This document shows, one piece after another, positions 1 through 8,083 of a DNA stretch of 64,000 nucleotides. Origin of the DNA: Pseudomonadota bacterium. GTDB lineage: Bacteria > Myxococcota_A > Polyangia > Polyangiales > Polyangiaceae. Below the pieces are notes generated by a model, which saw only the letters and a program-made list of their open reading frames with translations, did no database searches and was not told the DNA's origin. The stretch covers positions 52,209 through 116,208 of the forward strand of contig JAEXCN010000143.1 in assembly GCA_023402175.1 (NCBI GenBank), written 5' to 3'. Both the position numbers and the translations under genes were made by a program. The number at the start of each line of letters is the position of its first letter. Positions within the stretch are counted from its first letter, which is position 1.

Positions 1-2
1 GG

Positions 3-92
3 GCTCGCCCGTTCGAAGGGGAACGCTTCAGCCATGACGACGGGTGCCTGTTACGATTCGAGCGCCGGGCGCAGGCGCGTGGACGTGCGTGA
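3..92 (+). CDS. 3' end of upstream gene, possibly an ECF sigma factor (partial)
   Basis: This reading frame is open from the window edge and stops at 90-92, where its TGA overlaps the ATG of the next gene (TGATG). Only about 29 residues are visible and they carry no diagnostic motif. The suggestion of an ECF sigma factor comes from context: the next gene encodes a small ZAS-type anti-sigma protein, and such proteins are normally encoded just after, and coupled to, their sigma factor. The identity is an inference and the fragment alone cannot prove it. Confidence 0.4.
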   Translation, partial: ARPFEGERFSHDDGCLLRFERRAQARGRA

Positions 93-337
93 TGGAGTGC
101 CAGACGTTCGACTCCTCGCTCCTCGACGGGCTGTACGACGAGCCGGACAGCGGCCCGTCCAGCGAGCTCGACGAACACGCGGCGAGCTGTGAGACGTGCG
201 CCGGGCGCATCGCTCGGCTGCGGAAGACACGTGCGCTCGTCCGGCCGGCGCTCGAGGCTCCCCTGCCCGGCGGGCTCGAAGCACGCATCCTCGCTGCTGC
301 GGAAGCCGCGATGGACGAAGCGGCCTCGTTCGGATGA
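92..337 (+). CDS. Small ZAS-type (zf-HC2) anti-sigma factor
   Basis: An 81-residue soluble protein carrying a complete zinc-associated anti-sigma signature: Cys3, then 25 residues, His29, three residues, Cys33, two residues, Cys36. Proteins with this motif bind and hold ECF sigma factors, often in a redox-sensitive way. No membrane segment is visible, so it would act in the cytoplasm. I chose the ATG at 92 because it overlaps the upstream stop and still includes Cys3; an ATG at 44 would add 16 residues and overlap the upstream gene further. About 220 bases without a gene follow. Confidence 0.72.
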   Translation: MECQTFDSSLLDGLYDEPDSGPSSELDEHAASCETCAGRIARLRKTRALVRPALEAPLPGGLEARILAAAEAAMDEAASFG

Positions 338-557
338 GCGTGCATTCTGCAAAGACTACGTGGATCCCTCGTAGCTCGTCGGAAGACGTTCGCGGCCCGT
401 CAGAAGATTGCAGGCTGACGCGACAGCGCCCGGCGGCTGGGCCCGAAGTTGAAGGGGGACGCAGCCTACGGCTGGCTTCTCCCAGCTTGTGGCGGCGCCG
501 CGGCTCGGTTACGGGATGCGGTCGAGCCGCGAGAGCGCGGGGTAGGAGGGTAGTACC

Positions 558-1442
558 GTGTCGATCGTTCATGACCTTCGGGCTTTGCCGTTGTTCCAGG
601 GGATCTCCGAGGTTCGCCTCGAGCAGCTCGTCGCGACCTTCCAGCCGGCGACTCACAAGGCAGGCACGGTGCTGTTCCGGCCCGGCGACACAGCCACGCG
701 CTTCGAGCTCCTGACGAAGGGGCAGGTCACGGTCGAAGAAGAGCGCACGAGCACAGAGGTGCCCGCGGTCCGCTTCGATCTCCGCCCGCTCGCGCCGCTC
801 GGCGAGCTCGGCGCGCTCACGGGTCTTCCGCGCAGCACGACGGCGACGGCGACGACGGACATCGAGGTCCTTTCCGTCAACGTCAGCGACCTTCTCGGGT
901 TCTTCGACGCCAACGGCGACATCGGCCTCGCGTTCTACAAGAACCTCCTCGGCCTCGTGAGCGACAAGGTCCGCCGCGACCGCAGCCGCATCGAGGACAT
1001 GCGCGGCAACATCGTGCGCACGCAGAAGGCGATGAAGCAGATGCGCGAGATCGTCCTCGCCGCGCCGGAGACGGAGATCTCGAAGCCGATCTTCGAGACG
1101 CTCGACACGCTCATCGAGAAGAACCGCCGCGCGCACTACCGCGTGAACCCGACGACGGCCTATCCGGCGCACGTCCGCCTCGACGACGGCCGGACCGTGC
1201 CGGTCCTCGAGGTCTCCGAAGGCCATGTGAAGGTCGCCGGGACGATGAAGGACCTCACGAAGGATCCGTCGTTCTGGGCAGGGGTCATGATCGTTCCGAC
1301 GACCGAGATCCTCCTCAGCGGAAGCGTCGTCCGCGAGGGCGAAGGCGGCGTCGTCGTGAAGCTCGATCCCCCGATCGACGAGTTCAAGGCAAAGCTCGAC
1401 GACTACACGACGCGCGTGCAGCTGCTCGATTTCGTCGTCTGA
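558..1442 (+). CDS. Cyclic-nucleotide-binding-domain protein with C-terminal PilZ-like segment
   Basis: A 294-residue cytoplasmic protein. Residues about 10-130 form a CAP/Crp-type cNMP-binding beta-roll (start PLFQGIS, 'RPGDTATRFELLTKGQV'), with a phosphate-cassette-like stretch GELGALTGLPRST near residues 82-94. A helical linker rich in charged residues spans about 130-195, and residues about 200-290 resemble a small beta-barrel of PilZ type (YRVNPTTAYPAHVRL). No helix-turn-helix is seen, so it is probably a signalling module rather than a Crp-like regulator; the nucleotide it binds cannot be read from sequence. The start is a GTG preceded by a good ribosome-binding site (AGGAGGG at about 543-550). 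Confidence 0.75.
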   Translation: MSIVHDLRALPLFQGISEVRLEQLVATFQPATHKAGTVLFRPGDTATRFELLTKGQVTVEEERTSTEVPAVRFDLRPLAPLGELGALTGLPRSTTATATTDIEVLSVNVSDLLGFFDANGDIGLAFYKNLLGLVSDKVRRDRSRIEDMRGNIVRTQKAMKQMREIVLAAPETEISKPIFETLDTLIEKNRRAHYRVNPTTAYPAHVRLDDGRTVPVLEVSEGHVKVAGTMKDLTKDPSFWAGVMIVPTTEILLSGSVVREGEGGVVVKLDPPIDEFKAKLDDYTTRVQLLDFVV

Positions 1443-1484
1443 GCAAGCGCACGCCACGCCTCGAAAGCGTGGTAAGCGTGCGGC

Positions 1485-2861
1485 GTGCCCACGCTGCGCT
1501 TCGAAGCAGGCACCGTCGCGCTTCTCGGCGTCGAGAAGGACGACTCAGCCCGGTCGTGGACCGTCCCCGACACGTTCACGTGGGACGCGAGGTCGGCGTG
1601 CTTCCGCGCGCCTGCGATCGCCTACGCGCGCATCGTCCTCGCCCTCCGACGGGCCGGCGTCGCCTACGACGACGAGGCGCGCCGGTACGAGGAGCTCGAG
1701 CACGGCGCACGCGTGCATCGCGAGCCGAGGTTCTACCAAACCGAGGCGCTCGAGGCGTGGAAGCGTCAGGGCGCGCGGGGCGTCGTCGTCCTCCCGACGG
1801 GCGCGGGCAAGACGCAGCTCGCGATGATGGCGATCGACGACCGGCGGCGGAGCACGCTCGTCGTCGCGCCGACGCTCGACCTCGTCCGCCAGTGGTACGA
1901 CATCCTGAAGGCGACCTTCGGGGTTTCGATCGGCATCGTCGGGGGCGGCGAGCACGACGTGCGGCCTTTGACCGTCACGACGTACGACTCGGCGTACCTG
2001 CACATGGAGCACCTCGGCTCGCGCTTCGGCCTCGTCGTGTTCGACGAGTGTCATCATCTGCCGAGCCCGACCTATGCGCTCGCCGCACGCCTCGCGATCG
2101 CGCCGTTCCGGCTCGGCCTCACCGCCACGCCCGAGCGTGCCGATGGTCTCGACGCTGCCCTCGGCTCGCTGGTCGGGCCTACCGTTTACCGGCGCGACAT
2201 CGGCGAGCTCGCAGGCGAGTTCCTGGCCGAATACGACACCGAGCGCGTCGAGGTGGAGCTCTCACCCGAGGAGCGCGAGGAGCACGACGCCGAGCGGCAG
2301 ATCTACCGTGACTTCGTCGGCAGGCACGGCATCGTGATGTCGAGCCCGCGCGGCTTCGGTGAGTTCATCATGCGTGCTTCGCGCAACGCCGAGGGCCGCC
2401 GCGCGATGAAGGCGTACCGCCGCCAGCGGGAGCTCGCGTTCGCGGCGACGGCGAAGCTCGCGTATCTCGAGCACCTGCTCTCGGCGCATCGCCACGATCG
2501 CGCGCTCGTCTTCACGCAAGACAACGCGACGGCGCACCTCGTCTCGCGGACGTTCCTCGTCCCGGTGATCACGCATCAGACGAAGGTGACCGAGCGGAGC
2601 GCGATCCTGGCCGGCTTCGCGGCGGGCACGTACGGAGCGGTCGTGACGTCGAAGGTCCTCAACGAAGGCGTCGACGTCCCCGATGCGAACGTCGCCGTCG
2701 TGCTGTCGGGGAGCGGCTCGGTCCGCGAGCACGTGCAGCGGCTCGGACGCATCCTCCGCCAGCGAGAGGGCAAGCGCGCCCTCCTCTACGAGATCGTCAC
2801 TGCGCGAACGACCGAGACTTTCACGAGCGACAGGAGGCGCGAGCACGATGCTTACCGCTGA
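1485..2861 (+). CDS. XPB/Ssl2-like superfamily 2 DNA helicase
   Basis: A 458-residue SF2 helicase. Visible motifs are motif I PTGAGKT (104-110), motif II DECH (187-190), motif III TATP followed by ERADG (213-221, the XPB-type RED-like position), and motif VI QRLGRILR (about 418-425). The N-terminal 90 residues would be the DNA-damage-recognition-like part of XPB. It is a 3'-5' DNA translocase in known relatives. Its gene overlaps by 14 bases the gene for a DUF790/Bax1-like nuclease, the established partner of XPB in archaea and some bacteria, so the two most likely form a helicase-nuclease repair complex. The start is GTG at 1485, chosen because the domain begins immediately after it. Confidence 0.88.
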   Translation: MPTLRFEAGTVALLGVEKDDSARSWTVPDTFTWDARSACFRAPAIAYARIVLALRRAGVAYDDEARRYEELEHGARVHREPRFYQTEALEAWKRQGARGVVVLPTGAGKTQLAMMAIDDRRRSTLVVAPTLDLVRQWYDILKATFGVSIGIVGGGEHDVRPLTVTTYDSAYLHMEHLGSRFGLVVFDECHHLPSPTYALAARLAIAPFRLGLTATPERADGLDAALGSLVGPTVYRRDIGELAGEFLAEYDTERVEVELSPEEREEHDAERQIYRDFVGRHGIVMSSPRGFGEFIMRASRNAEGRRAMKAYRRQRELAFAATAKLAYLEHLLSAHRHDRALVFTQDNATAHLVSRTFLVPVITHQTKVTERSAILAGFAAGTYGAVVTSKVLNEGVDVPDANVAVVLSGSGSVREHVQRLGRILRQREGKRALLYEIVTARTTETFTSDRRREHDAYR

Positions 2862-4155
2862 TCTCGTCGACGCCCGCAAGAAAGGCGGCGAGCTCGCCAT
2901 CCGCAGCCTCGATCGAGAAGCGCGTGCCGAGGCGCTCGCGATCGCCTCCGCGATCCTCGACGCAGCGCACGGCCTCGTCGGCCGGAGACGCGAGGAGCTC
3001 GAGGAGGCCTGGGACGCGGCCACAGGCGATCTCGGGGCCAAGCGCTTCAAGCTCGCAGCCGGTCTCCGCAAGCTCGCCGCCGACGCTTGCTCGTTCGAGG
3101 CCGAGATCGATGTCGATCCGATCGAGCTCCGTCGACTCCTCTTCACGCGGGCGAGCGAGGCCCGGCGCGCACACGACGCGAGCGAGCGCTTCGATCGCGC
3201 GGCCGTCGTCGCCGAGACGGCAGAGGCCCTCGGCACGTCTCCCGAGATCGTCGAGCGAGCGATGTTCGCCGATCTCCGGAGCGAGCACGTGCTCCGTGCG
3301 GCTCCGACGCTCGACGCCGAGAGCCTCGTCGACGCGTGGGAGCTCGGGCAGGCGCAGGCGGTCCTCCTCACCGCGGTTCGAATCACGTGCGAGGTCCGCT
3401 CGGCATCGCCGGGGCTGGTCCGTGCATTCTTCGCGAAGCTCAAGTTCCACAAGCTGCTCTTCACGGCGGAGCGGCTCGAAGACGCGAACGATCCAGGCTG
3501 GAAGGTCGTCATCGACGGGCCGTATTCGATGTTCGATGCCGTGACGAAGTACGGCCTGCGCCTCGCGCTCGCCTTCCCTGCGCTCCGCTCGCTCGAGCGA
3601 TGGTCGCTCGTCGCCGACATCAAATGGGGCAAGGCCCGCGAGCCGCTCGTGTTCCGCGCGGAAGGAGCGCCAGCGGTTCGTGCTCGCCGTGGCGAGCGGC
3701 GACGCACGGAGGTGCCCGCGGAGAAGGATCAGGTCCATCTCGCCGACGACGTCCGCGAGCTCCTCGATGGGATCAACGCGCTCGGCGGTGACTGCCGAGC
3801 ACGCCCTGCGAGCGCTCTCTTCGACGTGCCCGGCATCGGCATCTGCATCCCCGACCTCGAGCTGTCGCTCGATGGTGCTCGTGATCCGGTCTACGTCGAG
3901 GTGCTCGGATACTGGAGCCGCGACGCCGTATTCCGCCGCGCCGAGCTCGCCGAGCGTGGTCTCGACGCGCGTGTCGTCTTCGCCGTGAGCTCACGCCTTC
4001 GCGTCAGCGCGGAGGTCCTCGACGAGAGCGTCCCGTCGGCGATCTACGTCTACAAGGGAAAGATGAGCCCGCGCGCCGTGCTCGATCACGCGACCCGCCT
4101 CGCCTCGCGCGGCTCGACGCCCGTCGCGAAGTCACGTTCGCGCACCAAGCCCTAG
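2848..4155 (+). CDS. DUF790 / Bax1-like nuclease, partner of XPB helicase
   Basis: A 435-residue protein beginning MLTADLVDARKKGGE, the hallmark N-terminus of DUF790, the family of Bax1 (binder of archaeal XPB). Residues 348-356 read VYVEVLGYW, matching the acidic nuclease-core motif of this family, followed by an alpha/beta segment (about 357-400). Bax1 gives XPB an incision activity in archaeal nucleotide-excision-like repair. The ATG at 2848 lies inside the end of the helicase gene and has AGGAGG 10 bases upstream (2832-2837), so translation is coupled. The C-terminus is Arg/Ser/Lys-rich. Confidence 0.85.
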   Translation: MLTADLVDARKKGGELAIRSLDREARAEALAIASAILDAAHGLVGRRREELEEAWDAATGDLGAKRFKLAAGLRKLAADACSFEAEIDVDPIELRRLLFTRASEARRAHDASERFDRAAVVAETAEALGTSPEIVERAMFADLRSEHVLRAAPTLDAESLVDAWELGQAQAVLLTAVRITCEVRSASPGLVRAFFAKLKFHKLLFTAERLEDANDPGWKVVIDGPYSMFDAVTKYGLRLALAFPALRSLERWSLVADIKWGKAREPLVFRAEGAPAVRARRGERRRTEVPAEKDQVHLADDVRELLDGINALGGDCRARPASALFDVPGIGICIPDLELSLDGARDPVYVEVLGYWSRDAVFRRAELAERGLDARVVFAVSSRLRVSAEVLDESVPSAIYVYKGKMSPRAVLDHATRLASRGSTPVAKSRSRTKP

Positions 4156-4161
4156 CGTTGC

Positions 4162-4449
4162 TCACTCCTCGTCCGCAGGATCGTCGGGCGACAAGGCTCG
4201 CGGGCGCATTCCGCTGCGTGTCCTTCCGATGTCCGCGAGGGTCTGCCCTTCGAGGAGGAGGACGAAGTCGCCGAAACAGATGCCCGCCGCGTTCAGGACC
4301 GTGTTGAGCGACGCCGGCGGAAGCTCGGCGAGCATCGGTACGACGACGGCGCGGTAGCCTCGTCCGAGCACGGTGATGCCGTCGCCGCGGTGTTGAACAG
4401 TGAAGCCGGCGCGCTCCAGCGCTTCGACGCAGTGTTCACCCGAGATCAT
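4162..4449 (-). CDS. HicA-like small protein (solitary, probably not an active toxin)
   Basis: A 95-residue protein whose first 65 residues follow the HicA/YcfA double-stranded-RNA-binding-like fold: 'ALERAGF', a short beta hairpin, 'VVVPML', then 'LPPASLNTVLNAAGI' and 'FVLLLEG'. In HicA the hairpin carries a G-S-H with the catalytic histidine; here that place reads RGDGITV, so the histidine is missing. No HicB antitoxin gene is adjacent. It ends seven bases from the end of the convergent DUF790 gene. The ATG at 4449 is the first methionine before the domain; GTG codons at 4461 and 4464 are alternatives and no clear ribosome-binding site separates them. It may be an RNA-binding relic or a repurposed family member. 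Confidence 0.5.
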   Translation of the reverse strand: MISGEHCVEALERAGFTVQHRGDGITVLGRGYRAVVVPMLAELPPASLNTVLNAAGICFGDFVLLLEGQTLADIGRTRSGMRPRALSPDDPADEE

Positions 4450-4805
4450 GCGGACCGGCACCACGGCGAGGCCGGAACGTGCAAGCACGCGGCCATCGGT
4501 GGACGACGCATCGATTGCACGTGCGTCAGTCGCGCATGTCGCGTTGCCCGCGGCGACCGGCGGCCGCAACGGCCTCGACGTCAGGCGCTCCGTCGGGATC
4601 CGGCGACGATCGTGCGGCCTTCTCATCGGACAAACCGGCGACCAGATCTCGCGGAGTTCTATCGCTCGAACCGAGACAAAGTTTCCCGCTGGGACCTCCC
4701 CGCGCGTGACGAATCGCCACGCCAGGCCGCGCTCGAGCGACGTGCGGCGGCCGCCTGATCGCATGTCGAGTGGCACGCGATGCGCTGCTCGGCACGACCG
4801 AGCGG
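4450..4805. other. 356-base stretch without a convincing gene
   Basis: The open frames here on both strands are arginine/proline-rich and show no domain, ribosome-binding site or coupling to neighbours. It probably holds the promoter of the HicA-like gene and the 3' region of the phosphatidyltransferase gene, but I see no clear terminator. Confidence 0.5.
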
Positions 4806-5576
4806 CTACGACCTTCGCGGCGGCCGACCGAAACGCAGGATGATGCCGAGCCAGCCGCGACCGAGGTAGAGGAAGTTGATCGCGACGTAGATCCAGAACA
4901 TCACGTCGAGCCGACCGACGAGCGCGAAGATCCAGATGTGGCTGGGATAGTGGTTCAGGAAGCGCAGGAACGCGGTCACGAGGCCGCCGACACGGCCCAC
5001 GAGCGACGTCGGTTTCGCCTGCGTGACCGTCTCGTAATGCGCTTCGACCGTCGACTCGCGGCCGCTCACCTCGGGTCGGCGGACGAAGTTCGTGAGCGAC
5101 GTCGCCGAAGCGATGATGATCGCGCCGGCGATCGCCGCGAAGAGGAACTCTGGCGCCCCAGGCGCCCACTCCTTGCCGTCGATCCCGAACGCGCCGACGC
5201 GCCAGAAGCGAATCGGGAGCGCGGCGGCGAGGAGGACGGCTTTGATCTCGTCGGTGAAGAAGTCGAAGAGGTGCCCTTCCTTCGACGCGATTTTCTTGTG
5301 CCGCGCGAGCATGCCGTCGACGCAGTCGAGGCAATAAGACAGCTCGAGGACGAGCACCGCGACGAGGCCGCCGCGATAGTCGGGGAGCGCCACGAAGAGC
5401 GCCATCGCGACGACGAAGATGGCCAGGTTCAGCAGCGTGACCTGGTTCGGCGTGATCGGTGTCTTCGCGAAGATCCCGACGACGAACGCCGCGATCGGGC
5501 GCATCACGTAGATGTTGAAGACGAGGTCGTGCTTCTTGCGCGTTGCGCGGTAGATGTCGATCGCGGTGCCGAACAT
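4806..5576 (-). CDS. CDP-alcohol phosphatidyltransferase family protein
   Basis: A 256-residue integral membrane enzyme. The family signature is complete: D84, D87-G88, A91-R92, G101, D105 and D109, in the required spacing D-x2-DG-x2-AR-x8-G-x3-D-x3-D, which binds the metal ions and CDP-alcohol. Several hydrophobic helices flank it (about 22-40, 47-64, 66-82, 112-125, 145-165, 215-240). The family transfers a phosphatidyl group from CDP-diacylglycerol to an alcohol, or a phospho-alcohol from a CDP-alcohol to lipid; the acceptor cannot be read. The gene starts eight bases after the stop of the PARP-type zinc-finger gene and so is in the same operon. Confidence 0.85.
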   Translation of the reverse strand: MFGTAIDIYRATRKKHDLVFNIYVMRPIAAFVVGIFAKTPITPNQVTLLNLAIFVVAMALFVALPDYRGGLVAVLVLELSYCLDCVDGMLARHKKIASKEGHLFDFFTDEIKAVLLAAALPIRFWRVGAFGIDGKEWAPGAPEFLFAAIAGAIIIASATSLTNFVRRPEVSGRESTVEAHYETVTQAKPTSLVGRVGGLVTAFLRFLNHYPSHIWIFALVGRLDVMFWIYVAINFLYLGRGWLGIILRFGRPPRRS

Positions 5577-5584
5577 CGTAGCGG

Positions 5585-6142
5585 TCAGACCTCGGCGAAC
5601 AGCTTGTCGAGCTCCTGCTCGGAGAGCTCACGCGTGTTCGTACGGAGAGCCTCGGTGAGGTCGTCGTGCGACATGCCGTTTTGCTCGAGGTACGCCGCCG
5701 CGCACTTCGGATGCAGGTAGCCGGCGCCCTTCATCACGGACATGCCGCGCTCGATGTCTCGCTCGAAGGCGACGCGGAGCTCGCCTTTCGGGATGTTCTC
5801 GCCACACCCCTGGCACCGCGCGCGACCCGACGGAGCCTTGTCGGCGTGCGGGTACGGCGGCGGCTTCTTCGCGTCGGCCTCGGCCATGAGGCGTTCGAGC
5901 TCCGTCCGCAGCTCGTCGGGGATGGGGGGCGTGCCGGTGTGCGCGGCGAGCGCGGCGCGCAGCTCGTCGCTCTTCGCGCCGGCGGCGCACGCCATGTGGT
6001 GCCAGCGGTGTGTGGTCTCACCGCCGTCAGCGAACTGATTCTCGACCTCTTCGCCGAACCGGAGCTCGCCCTTGGCGATCGGCTTCCGGCACGTCCGGCA
6101 GCCGGCGCGTCCCGACTTCGCCTCTTCGATGATGTGAGCCAT
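5585..6142 (-). CDS. Tandem PARP-type zinc-finger protein without catalytic domain
   Basis: A 185-residue protein with two PARP-like zinc fingers. The first (about 10-52) has CRTC, then HHMAC; the second (about 108-150) has CQGC, then HPKC, each being C-x2-C ... H-x2-C with a conserved KGELR strand between. In eukaryotes this finger recognises DNA nicks and ends in PARP1 and DNA ligase III. No ADP-ribosyltransferase or ligase domain follows; the rest is a helical linker and a short acidic tail. The start has a ribosome-binding site (GAGGA, on the minus strand). It is the first gene of a two-gene operon with the phosphatidyltransferase. Confidence 0.8.
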   Translation of the reverse strand: MAHIIEEAKSGRAGCRTCRKPIAKGELRFGEEVENQFADGGETTHRWHHMACAAGAKSDELRAALAAHTGTPPIPDELRTELERLMAEADAKKPPPYPHADKAPSGRARCQGCGENIPKGELRVAFERDIERGMSVMKGAGYLHPKCAAAYLEQNGMSHDDLTEALRTNTRELSEQELDKLFAEV

Positions 6143-6200
6143 CTGTCGTCCTCACTTCACAAGGAAACCGGCGCGGGATGCGCCAACAGGGTGATGCACG

Positions 6201-6234
6201 CCGGCGCGCGCCGCCCGTGAAGGCGCGCGCGCCG
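6201..6234. other. GC-rich inverted repeat downstream of ettA
   Basis: The arms CGGCGCGCGCC (6202-6212) and GGCGCGCGCGCCG (6222-6234) can form a strong hairpin with a nine-base loop. It lies ten bases beyond the ettA stop, between ettA and the zinc-finger gene. There is no T-run on either strand, so it is at most a transcript-end stabiliser or an atypical terminator. Confidence 0.4.
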
Positions 6235-6244
6235 ACATCAAGAA

Positions 6245-7921
6245 CTACATCGCGCCGAGCTTGCGGAACTTGCCCCTCGGGCCCTTCTCGCCGTCGTCGC
6301 CAAGGCGCTTCTTCCGGTCCTCTTCGTACGCCTGGTAGTTGCCGTCGAAGAAGGTGACCTTCCCGTTGCCCTCGAACGCGAGCATGTGCGTCGCGATGCG
6401 ATCGAGGAACCAGCGATCGTGGCTGACGACCACGACGCATCCCGGGAAGCCGAGAAGCGCGCTCTCGAGCGCCTGGAGCGTCTCGACGTCGAGATCGTTC
6501 GTCGGCTCGTCGAGCAGGATCAGGTTGCCGCCCTCCTTGAGCAAGCGTGCAAGATGCACACGATTGCGCTCGCCGCCCGAGAGGTCCTTCACCTTCTTCT
6601 GCTGGTCGGAGCCCTTGAAGTTGAACCACGAGCAATACGCGCGGCTGTTCACCTCGCGCTTGCCGAGCTCGACCGTCGGGCTGCCACCGCTGATGACCTC
6701 CCAGACGCTCTTGTCGCCCTGGAGCGCGTCGCGGCTCTGATCGACGTACGAGATCTTCACGGTGTCGCCGATGCGGAGCGTGCCGGTGTCGGGCTTCTCC
6801 TGACCGACGAGCATCTTGAAGAGCGTCGTCTTGCCGGCGCCGTTCGGTCCGATGACGCCGACGATGCCGGCGCGCGGCAACAAGAACGACAGCCCGTCGA
6901 GGAGGACGCGATCGCCGAAGGCCTTCTTCAGGCCGTCGGCCTCGATGACGAGATCGCCGAGGCGCGGCCCCGGCGGCAGCGAGATCTCCGTCGGATCCGA
7001 CGACCCGTTCTGCGACTCGGCAAGAAGGGTGTCGTACGCCGCGAGACGTGCCTTGCTCTTCGCCTGCCGCGCGCGGGGTGAAGCGCGGACCCATTCGAGC
7101 TCTTGCTTCAGCTTGCGCTGGCGAGCCGACTCCTGCTTCTCCTGCTGCGCGAGGCGCGCGGACTTCTGCTCGAGCCAGCCGGAGTAGTTGCCCTGGAACG
7201 GGTAACCCTTTCCGTGGTCGAGCTCGAGGATCCAGCCGGCGACGTTGTCGAGGAAGTAGCGATCGTGCGTCACCGCGACGACCGTGCCGGAGTACTCCTG
7301 GAGGAAGCGCTCGAGCCACGCGACCGACTCGGCGTCGAGGTGGTTCGTCGGCTCGTCGAGCAGGAGCATGTCCGGCCGCGAGAGGAGCAGCCGGCAGAGC
7401 GCGACACGACGCTTCTCACCACCCGAGAGGTGCTTGATCTCGGCGTCGCGCGCGGGGACGCGAAGCGCGTCCATGGCGAGCTCGACGTGACGGTCGAGGT
7501 TCCACGCGTCGGCCGCGTCGAGCTTGTCCTGGAGCGCAGCCTGCTCGTCGAGGAGCGTCTGCATCGCGTCGCCGTCCATCGGCTCGCCGAGCTTGGTGCT
7601 GATCTCCTCGAAGCGCGTGATGAGGTCCTGCGTCTCCTTCACGCCCTCGCTGACGGCATCCCAGACGGTCTTCGCGCTGCCGAGGTCCGGCTCCTGGGCG
7701 AAGTAGCCGATGCGCGTTCCCGGATGCGGCCGGGCCTCGCCGGCGAACTGCGTGTCGACGCGAGCCATGATGCGGAGGAGCGAGCTCTTGCCCGATCCGT
7801 TCGCGCCGATGACCCCGATCTTCGCTCCTGGATAGAACGACAGATGGATGTTCTCGAGGACGCGCTTGTCCGGGGGGTGAACCTTGGTCACCCCCTGCAT
7901 GGTGAAGATGAACTCGGGCAT
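6245..7921 (-). CDS. ettA: Energy-dependent translational throttle protein EttA (ABC-F)
   Basis: A 558-residue ABC-F ATPase, the usual EttA length. It has two nucleotide-binding domains: Walker A GANGSGKS (39-46) and GPNGAGKT (about 348-355), signature LSGGEKRR and LSGGERNR, Walker B LLLDEPTNHLD and ILLDEPTNDLD, with the charged tRNA-interacting linker (about 240-300) between them. No membrane domain exists. EttA binds the ribosomal E site and adjusts the first elongation step to the ATP/ADP ratio. The gene is single; upstream, at 7999-8023, a tandem dyad could be an operator. Confidence 0.95.
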   Translation of the reverse strand: MPEFIFTMQGVTKVHPPDKRVLENIHLSFYPGAKIGVIGANGSGKSSLLRIMARVDTQFAGEARPHPGTRIGYFAQEPDLGSAKTVWDAVSEGVKETQDLITRFEEISTKLGEPMDGDAMQTLLDEQAALQDKLDAADAWNLDRHVELAMDALRVPARDAEIKHLSGGEKRRVALCRLLLSRPDMLLLDEPTNHLDAESVAWLERFLQEYSGTVVAVTHDRYFLDNVAGWILELDHGKGYPFQGNYSGWLEQKSARLAQQEKQESARQRKLKQELEWVRASPRARQAKSKARLAAYDTLLAESQNGSSDPTEISLPPGPRLGDLVIEADGLKKAFGDRVLLDGLSFLLPRAGIVGVIGPNGAGKTTLFKMLVGQEKPDTGTLRIGDTVKISYVDQSRDALQGDKSVWEVISGGSPTVELGKREVNSRAYCSWFNFKGSDQQKKVKDLSGGERNRVHLARLLKEGGNLILLDEPTNDLDVETLQALESALLGFPGCVVVVSHDRWFLDRIATHMLAFEGNGKVTFFDGNYQAYEEDRKKRLGDDGEKGPRGKFRKLGAM

Positions 7922-7998
7922 TACGGGGCGGGGAGTCTACCTCTCTCCGCGCCGGAGTGGGCCTCACAAAGGGCCCATTCGTGAACGGGCTCGCATGG

Positions 7999-8023
7999 GT
8001 GGTCACCACCGAGTGGTCACCAC
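7999..8023. promoter_or_regulatory. Tandem 11-bp dyad (GTGGTCACCAC twice), candidate operator
   Basis: GTGGTCACCAC occurs at 7999-8009 and again, identical, at 8013-8023, 14 bases apart. Each copy is an inverted repeat of GTGGT/ACCAC around one C. They lie 78 bases upstream of the ettA start and about 60 bases beyond the end of the IF2_N gene. The spacing suits two adjoining protein-binding sites; the protein is unknown. Confidence 0.35.
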
Positions 8024-8083
8024 CAAGAGGAGGTCATGCGCAGTCGAGCCGCTAGCCCTGAGCCCCTGAGCCCTGAGCCGTGC

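Noticed and set aside
2262..3707. Minus-strand frame opposite the XPB and DUF790 genes
   Set aside because: The plus strand has both helicase motifs and the DUF790 N-terminus; the minus frame is Ser/Arg-rich noise.
4162..4449. A complete HicAB toxin-antitoxin system
   Set aside because: No HicB-like gene is adjacent and the catalytic histidine is missing.
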